Program-made: the position numbers and the translations under genes | Part shown: positions 23,160 to 30,418 of the stretch, piece after piece | Layout of the letters: each line of letters opens with the position of its first letter | Numbering within the stretch: position 1 is the first letter of the stretch | Notes under the pieces: generated by a model | The model's database searches: none | What the model was told of the DNA's origin: nothing | What the model saw: only the letters and a program-made list of their open reading frames with translations | Assembly: GCA_903914415.1 (NCBI GenBank) | Contig: CAIWOY010000252.1 | Span: 1-43,125, forward strand | From: an uncultured Phycisphaerales bacterium | GTDB taxonomy: Bacteria > Planctomycetota > Phycisphaerae > UBA1845 > Fen-1342 | Length of the DNA stretch: 43,125 bases | Direction of reading: 5' to 3'

Positions 23160-24214
23160 AGGCGCTTCTCCACGGCTTGGCGCAGGCGGGTGTCCAGCTC
23201 GTCCACGGCCCCGCTTAGCGCCACGCGCACATCCAGCCGCGCGAGAGCGGGGCCGGTGTCCGGCCACAATGGTGCTAGTTTGACCCAATCCTTGCGAGTT
23301 GTCACCACCAGGTCCGCTTTCTCCGTCGCCGCACGACCCTGAATTTCGCGTACGTTCGCCGGGGAATACTGGCAGTGGTCGGCATAGCCAAACGTCGGAT
23401 GCTCGTTGCCGGCCAGCCCGCGCAGGAGCAAGTGGAACTGCTCCGGGTTGCCGATGCCGCATACTCCGACCACGTGGCGTCCGGCCAACTCGGCTGGGGG
23501 GGCGCGACGGCCATCACGATAAACGAGGCCGTCGGGTTCGACGACGGCATTCAGTACCGGTTTCTCGCCCGCATAGTGCTGGATCTCATCCGTCACGCAC
23601 GCGAGGTGCGCCCGCGCAACCAGATCGGCCCGCGTGACCACCAGCAAATCCGCGCGGCGCAGGCTACCCGGCGGTTCGCGCAGATGTCCGGCGGGCAGGA
23701 GATGCGGGCCGGATGAGGTGCGGACGTAATGGGGGATTCCGTCGGGTGCCCTGCCGGCCGGCTGGGAGAAGCTGCCCCACGGATACAACGCGTCGATGAG
23801 GACGATGTCGAGGTCGCGGGCGAGGCGCCGATGCTGAAAGCCGTCGTCGAGCACCAGGCAATCGACGTCGTGCTGCTTACGGGCCTGTGCCGCGCCCGCG
23901 ACTCGATCGGGGTTGACGATGACCGGCACGCCGGGCACTGCCTCGCGGAATTCGAGAACTTCATCGGCAACGCCACCCGGCGGCGTCTTGTAGCCGCGGG
24001 TCAGGATGGCTGGCCGGCGGCCCCACGTTTGCAGCTTCTGCACGAGTGCGATGACGAGGGGGGTTTTGCCGGTGCCGCCGACGGTCAGGTTGCCGACGCT
24101 GATGACGGGGATGCCGGCGTGGTGCGTGGCGCCGGGGACGCGGTCGTAGTAGAGGTTGCGGGCGCCGATGACGCCGCGGTAGAGGAACGCGAATGGCCAC
24201 AACAGGCGACGCAT
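23156..24214 (-). CDS. lpxK: Tetraacyldisaccharide 4'-kinase
   Basis: A 352-residue LpxK, which phosphorylates the 4'-position of the lipid A disaccharide precursor using ATP at the inner membrane. An N-terminal hydrophobic segment is followed by the Walker A motif TVGGTGKTP (44-52), the LTRGY motif (71-75), DDGFQHR (123-129) and, later, VTTRKDWVKL. Between PWG (145-147) and HLLPAGHLREP (171-181) there is an insertion of about 23 residues that the family normally lacks. ATG 24214 begins the first membrane-anchor helix. Its stop overlaps the next start by four bases. Its presence implies an LPS-type outer membrane. Confidence 0.93.
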   Translation of the reverse strand: MRRLLWPFAFLYRGVIGARNLYYDRVPGATHHAGIPVISVGNLTVGGTGKTPLVIALVQKLQTWGRRPAILTRGYKTPPGGVADEVLEFREAVPGVPVIVNPDRVAGAAQARKQHDVDCLVLDDGFQHRRLARDLDIVLIDALYPWGSFSQPAGRAPDGIPHYVRTSSGPHLLPAGHLREPPGSLRRADLLVVTRADLVARAHLACVTDEIQHYAGEKPVLNAVVEPDGLVYRDGRRAPPAELAGRHVVGVCGIGNPEQFHLLLRGLAGNEHPTFGYADHCQYSPANVREIQGRAATEKADLVVTTRKDWVKLAPLWPDTGPALARLDVRVALSGAVDELDTRLRQAVEKRL

Positions 24215-24247
24215 GTGAGTTGAAGCCCAAGCGGCCGGCGAGGCGCG

Positions 24248-24282
24248 GGCCGCTACGTTGGAGGCGGCCGGCGCGGCGCCGG
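24248..24282. repeat. Dispersed repeat and hairpin between epimerase and lpxK
   Basis: GGCCGCTACGTTGGA at 24248-24262 recurs exactly at 27463-27477. It is followed by a hairpin, CCGGCGC and GCGCCGG around one base (24268-24282). Together they look like one dispersed intergenic element. Confidence 0.5.
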
Positions 24283-24285
24283 CGG

Positions 24286-25221
24286 CTACACGTTCTTGAG
24301 CACGCCGACCTCGCGTTGCCAGCGGATGGCGCGTGGGAGGCCGGCGGTGAGGGGCACCTGCGGGCGGTAGCCGAGCAACTGGCGCGCCTTGGTGATGTCG
24401 GCGACGTAGCGCGTGACCTCGCCAGAGCGGGAGGGCTCGTAGCGTGCGTTCGGCTCGCGGCGGAGGGCGAGGGCGATCAGGTTGACCAGGTCCATCAGCG
24501 TTGCGCCCTGGCCATAGGCGACGTTGATCGTCTCGCGCTTCAGGCGTCCGGCGACCAGGGCGTCGATGCCCTGGATCACGCCCTCCGTGCAGTCATCCAC
24601 CCAGGTGAAATCGAGCACTTTGTCCGGGCCGTAGACGACGATCGGCTCGCCGTCGGCGATGCGGCGGATGAAGAGCGGGATGACCCGCTCGAGGCGGTCG
24701 AGGTCACAGTCGTACCGCCCGTACACGTTGCTGAAGCGGAACACCAGGCACGGCAGGTCGTAGCACTCTGCGTACGAGTAGATGAAGGCTTCGCCCGCGA
24801 TCTTCGAGGCGCTGTACGGGCTCTCCGCGACGACGAAATCCGCCTGGGCCTCGTCCGTCACGTGCCGGTGGATGTCGCCGTACACCTCGCGCGAGCTGCC
24901 GAAGAGGAGCGGGGTGCGCTGCTGGCGGCAGTAATCGAGCGCGCTGAAGGCGGAGGAGACGTTCTCCATGGCGCGCTCGGGGTGCTGGACGAGCTCGAAG
25001 ACTTTCGCATGGGCGGCGAGGTGCACGACGGCGTCGAAGCGGCCCGAAACGGGCAGCGCGCCTGGCTTGCCGCTGCAGAGGTTGTGCTGGATCGTCGGGA
25101 TGCGATCGGTCCAGGTGTTGGGCCGCCAGTCGATGCCCACGACCTCGTCGCCGCGGTCGAGCAGGCGCAGGCCGAGGTTCGTGCCGATCTGGCCGCTCGA
25201 GCCGGTAATCAGGATGCGCAT
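24286..25221 (-). CDS. NAD-dependent epimerase/dehydratase (extended SDR)
   Basis: A 311-residue nucleotide-sugar epimerase or dehydratase. The Rossmann motif is TGSSGQIG (residues 6-13). The catalytic YxxxK is YSASK with an upstream Ser in GSSREVYG, so the Ser-Tyr-Lys triad is intact. FSNVYGRYD and the C-terminal RSGEVTRYVADITKARQLLGY are typical of UDP-glucose 4-epimerase-like enzymes. The product probably feeds LPS or exopolysaccharide, consistent with lpxK 71 bases downstream on the same strand. ATG 25221 with GGAG upstream is preferred over a frame opening at 25251. Confidence 0.9.
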   Translation of the reverse strand: MRILITGSSGQIGTNLGLRLLDRGDEVVGIDWRPNTWTDRIPTIQHNLCSGKPGALPVSGRFDAVVHLAAHAKVFELVQHPERAMENVSSAFSALDYCRQQRTPLLFGSSREVYGDIHRHVTDEAQADFVVAESPYSASKIAGEAFIYSYAECYDLPCLVFRFSNVYGRYDCDLDRLERVIPLFIRRIADGEPIVVYGPDKVLDFTWVDDCTEGVIQGIDALVAGRLKRETINVAYGQGATLMDLVNLIALALRREPNARYEPSRSGEVTRYVADITKARQLLGYRPQVPLTAGLPRAIRWQREVGVLKNV

Positions 25222-25271
25222 GGCCGCTCCGTCTGGACGATGGACGCCCACGGCGGACCTTTGTAACGTGG

Positions 25272-25682
25272 ATGCGTATGGGTCGTCAACGCGGCACCGC
25301 CTGGACGGAAGCCCGGGCCATACTCCGCCGAAGGTCGGGCGAGTTCCTGATCGTCAAACGGCACGCCGATCCCGACACGCCGTGGCAATTCCCGGGCGGG
25401 CGTGTGCAGGGACCGGCGCCGCCCGAGCAGAGCTTGCGCCGGCTGTGCGTGGCCGGGCTGGGGCTCGAGCTGGAGCCGCTCGTGGCGCAGGCGGCGTTCG
25501 TGCAGCGTTTCGGCACGCACACGGTGACGTATCTGCACTTTGTCGGGGCCGTTGCGGATGACCAGGCGACGCCGCAGGGGTACGCCGAGCTGCGTTGGGT
25601 CCCGCCCGGCCAGCTTTGCGAGTATGTGCTCGATGCGCCGTCGCGGCACATGGCGGACCGGCTGCTGGCGGGTGACGGTTAA
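25272..25682 (+). CDS. Nudix-fold protein with degraded catalytic box
   Basis: A 136-residue Nudix-like protein. The box begins correctly with PWQFPGGRVQGP but continues PEQSLRRLCVAGLGLEL; the canonical REUxEExGU glutamates are replaced (RRLCVAG). Those glutamates bind the catalytic magnesium in Nudix hydrolases, so hydrolysis of nucleoside diphosphate derivatives is unlikely unless another acid substitutes. GDP-mannose mannosyl hydrolases have such altered boxes and remain a possible relative, given the sugar-nucleotide epimerase next to it. A role as a ligand-binding protein is also possible. Start ATG 25272; ATG 25278 is close by. Divergent from the epimerase. Confidence 0.78.
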   Translation: MRMGRQRGTAWTEARAILRRRSGEFLIVKRHADPDTPWQFPGGRVQGPAPPEQSLRRLCVAGLGLELEPLVAQAAFVQRFGTHTVTYLHFVGAVADDQATPQGYAELRWVPPGQLCEYVLDAPSRHMADRLLAGDG

Positions 25683-25692
25683 GCAGGATGCA

Positions 25693-25718
25693 CGGCTCGG
25701 CAGGAGCCTCGCCCTCCC
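25693..25718. repeat. Dispersed palindrome, copy 2
   Basis: This 26-base element is identical to 21706-21731. It also lies between convergent genes, ending at 25682 and 25750. Its left palindromic arm, present in copy 1, is absent here. Confidence 0.8.
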
Positions 25719-25749
25719 CAGGGGTGCCGTCAGCTACGGAGGGCGGACG

Positions 25750-26865
25750 CTAGGCGCCTTTGGCGCGGAGCCAGCGGCTGACGCCGCGGTCGTGGGAGAT
25801 CAGGTCCAGCAGCTCTTCGAGGTACGAGGTGAGCGGCGGGCACTCGGGGAAGCGGTCGCCGAGCTCGGCGCGCAGCCGGGTGTTGTCGTAGAGCACGTTC
25901 ATGTTGAGGAAGGGCAGGTAGTTCCGCAGGGAGGCGAAGATGCGGCGTTGCTCCGGGGTGCGGATGTAGTTGCGGTGTACGTCGCGGGTCCACTGGGCGA
26001 GCGGGATCAGCCGCAGGGGCAGGGCGCGGCCGTAAAACCGATCGACGATCGGCGTCAGTTGGCCGAAGGTCGCCGCCCCCTCCTCGCCCGCGGAAATGTG
26101 ATAGCAGTCGTAGCGCAAGCGGGGCAACTGCAGGAGGCGGATAATGCTGTCGACGACGAACTGCACGGGGACGGCGTCGGGCCGGCCGGCGGGGTTGATC
26201 GGGACGGCGTCCAGCTCGCTGAGCAAAGGGACGAACTGGAGAATGGCCCGCGCGAAGGCCGCATCCGGGACACCGGCGCTGAGGACCACCGAGGGTCGCA
26301 CGACGAGCACCGGCAGGCCGCTCGAGCGAACCAGCTCCTCGGCGACGGCCTTCGAGTGGGTGTACTCGTTGTGGTGCTCGCTGCGCGGGCGGCGCCCGTC
26401 CTCTTCGGTCAGGCACGCGTTGGCGACGACGCCGCTGACGAAGGCGGTGCTCAGGCAGACGAGCAGGGGATTCCGGGTGCATTCGCGGGTGAATTCGATG
26501 AGGCGTTTGGCGCCGGCGATGTTGGTCCGGCGGCAGGCGGCGGCGCGGATAAAGGACGTTTCGGCGGCGCTATGAATAATGATGTCGGCTTCGTAGCGGA
26601 CGCAGTCGAAATCGGCGTCGCTCAGGCCGAGGCGTTTGGCACTGACATCGCCGGCGACGGCGACCAGGTCTGCGCCGGTGTCCGGTTCGTCCGCGGTCGA
26701 GCGTTTCAGGCGGTGGGCCAGGCGCAGCTCGGGATGGCCGTCGGCGGTGGGGCGCACCAGGGCCCACACCTTTCCGACGGGCTGCGTGAGCAACGTCCGC
26801 ACCAGCTCGCCGCCGATCAGTCCGGTGGCCCCAGTAACGAAGACGTTCGTGTGCTTCTGTAACAC
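25750..26865 (-). CDS. Thioester-reductase-like NAD-binding protein
   Basis: A 371-residue protein of the NAD_binding_4 (male-sterility/thioester reductase) group. TGATGLIGGEL (residues 11-21) binds NAD(P), ADIIIHSAAETSF is the typical fourth-strand motif, and YTHSK gives the catalytic Tyr-Lys pair. Such domains reduce fatty acyl-CoA or carrier-bound thioesters to aldehydes or alcohols, or act as sterol-type dehydrogenases; there is no attached adenylation or carrier domain. GTG 26865 has GGGAG upstream. It is transcribed alone and diverges from the selenium operon. Confidence 0.85.
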   Translation of the reverse strand: MLQKHTNVFVTGATGLIGGELVRTLLTQPVGKVWALVRPTADGHPELRLAHRLKRSTADEPDTGADLVAVAGDVSAKRLGLSDADFDCVRYEADIIIHSAAETSFIRAAACRRTNIAGAKRLIEFTRECTRNPLLVCLSTAFVSGVVANACLTEEDGRRPRSEHHNEYTHSKAVAEELVRSSGLPVLVVRPSVVLSAGVPDAAFARAILQFVPLLSELDAVPINPAGRPDAVPVQFVVDSIIRLLQLPRLRYDCYHISAGEEGAATFGQLTPIVDRFYGRALPLRLIPLAQWTRDVHRNYIRTPEQRRIFASLRNYLPFLNMNVLYDNTRLRAELGDRFPECPPLTSYLEELLDLISHDRGVSRWLRAKGA

Positions 26866-27074
26866 TCGTCACTCCCGGCGCACCGACGGCGTTCCCGAGG
26901 CACGTCACGGGACGACCTTCCGTCGCCGCCGGCGCTCGATCGTGGTGGCTACTTGCACCCGCTACGTCGAAGTGCAGCCGGCCGTGCTCAGGATACCGTC
27001 TGCGGCGGCGGGTGCAAACCCCGCGGGCGTGGATTATGGGTGGGCGGCGGCGGCTTCCTTGCGGCCCCCGGATG

Positions 27075-27106
27075 CCCCCAGCCCCTGCAATCCCGGGGGT
27101 TGGGGG
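27075..27106. terminator. GC-rich hairpin upstream of the promoter
   Basis: CCCCCAGCCCC pairs with GGGGGTTGGGGG with one mismatch or bulge around a short loop. It lies just before the promoter and may insulate the operon or be a relic terminator. Confidence 0.45.
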
Positions 27107-27117
27107 AGTGCGGGGCG

Positions 27118-27146
27118 TTGCAGGGCGTCCGCATTGGGGATACACT
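27118..27146 (+). promoter_or_regulatory. Promoter candidate for the selenium operon
   Basis: TTGCAG (27118-27123) and TACACT (27141-27146) are separated by 17 bases. The predicted start at about 27153 would give a leader of roughly 435 bases before yedE, long enough to hold regulatory structure such as the hairpin at 27217-27233 (GACCCTG, loop GTC, CAGGGTC). Confidence 0.5.
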
Positions 27147-27587
27147 CCCGTAGTTCTGGTTGTTTTCGGAGGCGTTTCTTGTTCGTGCGAAGACGGCAAT
27201 GAGTTCCGCCGGCCACGACCCTGGTCCAGGGTCAGCGACCCGCCCACCCGGGGAGCAGCTCGGGCACTCCGGATCCCTGGCCGGGGCGGCGCGCCTCCGT
27301 CCGCGTTCGCGCCTAGACGCACCCCCTGGGCGAGCCTCCGCGGGGCCTACCCCTCTTCCGATGCCCACCTCTCGTTTGTGCCAACGTCCTCAAGACTGCA
27401 AATGTTCGACTTCTTCGCGCGCTACGCAGGTTTTTCGGCGGCCCACGGCCGACACGGGGGTCGGCCGCTACGTTGGACGGCCGGCACGAGGGTCGCGCCA
27501 CATCGGGTGGCGGGCGCGGCTCGCGCGGTGCGGACTGTCGTTCGTGCGGCTATTCCGTTCGATTGTCAAAGAAAGGAGCGTACCGGC

Positions 27588-28718
27588 ATGAAGAGGGTCA
27601 GCGGCTTCTTTGCCTCGCGCGCGGGCATCATCATCGTCGGCCTGGTCCTGGGCGGCCTGGCCGCCACGCTGCAGCGGCTCGGGAACCCGCCGAACATGGG
27701 TATCTGCGTCGCCTGTTTCACGCGTGACATCGCCGGCGCGCTCGGTCTGCACCGGACCGCCGCCGTGCAGTACTTGCGGCCGGAGATCCCGGCGCTGTGC
27801 CTGGGGGCGTTCGTGGCGGCGCTGGCGTTCCGCGAATTCCGGCCGCGGACGGGGTCGGCACCGATAGTGCGGTTCGTGCTCGGTGTGTTCGCCATGCTGG
27901 GAGCGCTGATCTTCCTGGGCTGTCCGTGGCGGGCGCTGCTGCGGCTGGCGGGCGGCGACTGGAACGCGGTTCTCGGCCTCATCGGGCTGGCCGTCGGCAT
28001 CGGCGTTGGGGTGCAGTTCCTCAAGGCGGGCTTCAGCCTTGGCCGCACATACCCGACCAGAACGCTCGCGGGGCTGGCCATGCCGGCCGTGATGGTTGCG
28101 CTCCTCGTGCTGGCGATTTACTACCCGAGTTTCGCGCCGAAGCCAGCGACGGAGGCCGCGGGGCAAGCCGCTGCGTCGGCGCCGGCACCGGCGGCCTTGT
28201 TCCTCAGCAAGGAAGGGCCGGGGTCGAAGCACGCCCCGGTGCTGTACTCGATCGGGGCGGGGTTGGCCATCGGGTTTCTGGCGCAGCGGACGCGGTTCTG
28301 CACGGTGGGCGGCATCCGCGACGTCATCCTGATGCGGGACTTCCATCTGCTCAGCGGCGTGGTCGCCTTTGCGGCGGCCGCGCTCGCGATGAACCTGATC
28401 TGGGGGAAGTTTCACCCCGGTTTCGCGAACCAACCGATCGCCCACACGACGCACTGGCTGAATTTCGCAGGCATGGCGCTGGCGGGGCTGGCGTTCACGC
28501 TGGCCGGCGGGTGTCCGGGCCGGCAGGTGTTCCTGTCGGGCGAGGGCGACGGCGACGCGGCGGTGTTCGTCCTCGGGATGCTGGCGGGAGCGGCCGTGGC
28601 GCACAACTTCCTGACGGTCGGCAATACCGTGAATGCGGCGTACGCGGTCGTGATTGGGCTGGTGGTGGTAGCGGCGATCGGGATGCTCGGGCGCGAGAAG
28701 CTGCCCGTTGCGAGGTGA
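27588..28718 (+). CDS. yedE: YedE-family putative selenium transporter
   Basis: A 376-residue polytopic inner-membrane protein with about nine or ten hydrophobic helices. Conserved Cys motifs face the helix ends: CVACF (38-42), LGCPWRAL (about 107), RTRFCTVGGIRD (near 235) and AGGCPGRQVFLSGEGDG (near 310). This is the YeeE/YedE architecture, in which cysteines are thought to relay sulfur or selenium species. Selenium context, with a TusA-like protein, cysteine desulfurase, DUF3343 and selD downstream, points to the selenium branch. ATG 27588 has AAAGGAG at 27572-27578. The next gene starts two bases after its stop. Confidence 0.9.
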   Translation: MKRVSGFFASRAGIIIVGLVLGGLAATLQRLGNPPNMGICVACFTRDIAGALGLHRTAAVQYLRPEIPALCLGAFVAALAFREFRPRTGSAPIVRFVLGVFAMLGALIFLGCPWRALLRLAGGDWNAVLGLIGLAVGIGVGVQFLKAGFSLGRTYPTRTLAGLAMPAVMVALLVLAIYYPSFAPKPATEAAGQAAASAPAPAALFLSKEGPGSKHAPVLYSIGAGLAIGFLAQRTRFCTVGGIRDVILMRDFHLLSGVVAFAAAALAMNLIWGKFHPGFANQPIAHTTHWLNFAGMALAGLAFTLAGGCPGRQVFLSGEGDGDAAVFVLGMLAGAAVAHNFLTVGNTVNAAYAVVIGLVVVAAIGMLGREKLPVAR

Positions 28719-28720
28719 AC

Positions 28721-28936
28721 ATGGCTGTCAACGTAGACGCGCGCGGGCTGTCCTGCCCGCAACCGGTGATCCTGACGCGGAAGGCCTTGCAGGAGGCGGC
28801 CGGCGGCGGCGAAGTGGTGGTGCTGATCGACTCGATGACCCAGGTGTACAACTGCACGCGGGCCGCGGAGAAGCTCGGCTGGCAGGCCACATACGACGAG
28901 CAGGGTGAGGTCTTTACGCTCACGCTGCGGAAGTAG
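28721..28936 (+). CDS. TusA/YedF-like sulfur (selenium) carrier
   Basis: A 71-residue TusA/SirA-fold protein with the family CPxP motif (GLSCPQPV, Cys12), the cysteine that carries persulfide or perselenide. Length matches TusA and the N-terminal domain of YedF. It starts two bases after yedE, whose stop overlaps the GAGG ribosome site. In selenium clusters such proteins are thought to hand selenium between transporter, desulfurase and SelD; that role is inferred from context. Confidence 0.9.
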   Translation: MAVNVDARGLSCPQPVILTRKALQEAAGGGEVVVLIDSMTQVYNCTRAAEKLGWQATYDEQGEVFTLTLRK

Positions 28937-28973
28937 CGGCGCCGACCGGTTGGCCGGCGGCGGCGGGCGAATC

Positions 28974-30125
28974 ATGATCTACCTGGACCATGCGGCGACA
29001 TCCTGGCCCAAGCCGGAGCCCGTTCAGGAGGCCATGCTGCGCTACATGCGGGACGTCGGGGTCACGCCGGGCCGCAGCGGCCATCGGCTGGCGAACGAGG
29101 CGGAGCGGATCCGTCTGGATGCCCGAGAGGCGGTGGCGGAACTGTTCGGCGTGTCCGATCCGCTGCGCGTGCTGTTCACGTCCGGGGGCACGATGGCGCT
29201 GAACCTCGTCCTGTTCGGGCTACTGGGGCCCGGGGCGCACGTGGTCACGACTGGAATCGAGCACAACGCGGTGATGCGGCCGTTGCGGGCGCTGGCGGCG
29301 CGGGGCGTGACGATATCTGTAGTGCCGTGTCGTGCGGACGGGACGCTGGACGCGGCCGCGGTGGTCGAGCAGCTCCGTGGCGAGACGCGGCTCGTGGCCG
29401 TCAACCATGCTTCGAATGTTTGCGGGACCGTGCTGCCAGTGCGCGAGATCGGCGCGATCACGCACGAGCGGGGCATTCCGCTGTTGGTGGACGCGGCACA
29501 GACGGGCGGGGCGTGGCCGGTGGACATGCAGGCCGACAACATCGACCTGCTGGCCTTCGCCGGGCACAAGGGGCTGCTGGGGCCGGGCGGCACGGGCGGG
29601 CTCGTGCTGGGCGACGATTTCGACGTCGCGCGCTTGCCGCCGCTGGTGTACGGCGGAACGGGCAGCCGGTCGGAGCACGAGGAGCAACCGGAGTTTCTGC
29701 CGGACAAGTACGAAGCCGGGACGCCGAACATGGTCGGGTTGGCGGGGCTGGGGGCGGGGGTGCGCTACGTGCTCGAGCGCGGGGTGGCGCAGATTCGCGC
29801 GCACGAAGCGGCGTTGACTGGGCGACTGATCGCGGGTTTGCGAGGCATTCCGGGGGTGCGCGTCGTCGGCACGCAGGACGCGCGGCGCCAGACCGCGGCG
29901 GTGTCGTTCACGCGCGCGGGGCGGTCCTGTAGCGCGGTGGCACACACGCTGGACGAGGAATACGGGGTTCTCTGTCGGCCTGGGTTGCACTGTGCCCCGC
30001 AGGCCCACCGGACGCTGGGCACGTTTCCCGACGGCACGGTGCGGCTGTCGGCGGGGCCGCGGACGACGCCCGCGGAGATTGCGCAAGCGATTTCTGCCGT
30101 GGCGCAGGTGGCGAGGGTAGAATGA
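28974..30125 (+). CDS. Class V aminotransferase, cysteine desulfurase family
   Basis: A 383-residue PLP enzyme. MIYLDHAATSWPKP opens the protein, HNAV and NHASNVCG line the cofactor site, and AGHKG places the Schiff-base lysine at Lys199. RPGLHC places the persulfide-forming cysteine at Cys340. It matches the subgroup of cysteine desulfurase homologs repeatedly found in selenium clusters. It would mobilise sulfur or, more likely here, selenium from (seleno)cysteine for SelD. ATG 28974 is the correct start for the family; the frame is open to 28905. It follows the TusA-like gene by 37 bases and precedes the DUF3343 gene by one. Confidence 0.92.
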   Translation: MIYLDHAATSWPKPEPVQEAMLRYMRDVGVTPGRSGHRLANEAERIRLDAREAVAELFGVSDPLRVLFTSGGTMALNLVLFGLLGPGAHVVTTGIEHNAVMRPLRALAARGVTISVVPCRADGTLDAAAVVEQLRGETRLVAVNHASNVCGTVLPVREIGAITHERGIPLLVDAAQTGGAWPVDMQADNIDLLAFAGHKGLLGPGGTGGLVLGDDFDVARLPPLVYGGTGSRSEHEEQPEFLPDKYEAGTPNMVGLAGLGAGVRYVLERGVAQIRAHEAALTGRLIAGLRGIPGVRVVGTQDARRQTAAVSFTRAGRSCSAVAHTLDEEYGVLCRPGLHCAPQAHRTLGTFPDGTVRLSAGPRTTPAEIAQAISAVAQVARVE

Positions 30126-30126
30126 C

Positions 30127-30354
30127 GTGTTCGAATTTGCCGTGATCCTGGTGCACAGCACGAGCCACGCGATCCAGGCGGAACGAGTGCTCGGGCGCGC
30201 GGGGCTGGCGGTGAAGCTGATCCCGACGCCGCGGCACCTGAGCAGCGACTGCGGGTCGGCAGTGCGGATTGCGGCCGGGGACCGGGCGGCGGTCGAGCAG
30301 TCGCTCCGGGCGGCGCAGGTGCCGATTGACCGGATTGAGTTGTTGGATGGCTAG
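30127..30354 (+). CDS. DUF3343 protein
   Basis: A 75-residue cytosolic protein beginning with GTG 30127, one base after the desulfurase stop. The pattern is that of DUF3343: a first strand FEFAVILVHSTSHAIQAERVL, then LIPTPRHLSSDCGSAVRI with a conserved cysteine, and a C-terminal helix. DUF3343 proteins are small putative Se/S carriers that co-occur with yedE, yedF and selD. The single Cys in SSDCG is the candidate functional residue. It is clearly part of the operon. Confidence 0.9.
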   Translation: MFEFAVILVHSTSHAIQAERVLGRAGLAVKLIPTPRHLSSDCGSAVRIAAGDRAAVEQSLRAAQVPIDRIELLDG

Positions 30355-30418
30355 CGCGCGATGGGGAGCGAAGGTGTTTCGCTCCGCCGGGCGCCGGGAT
30401 GTTACAGAGGAATCGTCA

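Larger units (their letters stand above)
26866..27587. other. Long leader of the selenium operon
   Basis: About 720 bases with no credible gene. It holds a GC-rich near-perfect hairpin at 27075-27106, a sigma-70-type promoter at 27118-27146, a perfect 7-bp hairpin at 27217-27233 and the second copy of the GGCCGCTACGTTGGA repeat (27463-27477). Frames that extend yedE back to 27012 are not protein-like. Confidence 0.55.

Noticed and set aside
27160-27591. Possible gene in the selenium operon leader
   Set aside because: The frame is Arg/Pro/Ser-rich with no ribosome site and runs through hairpins and a dispersed repeat; it overlaps the yedE start region.
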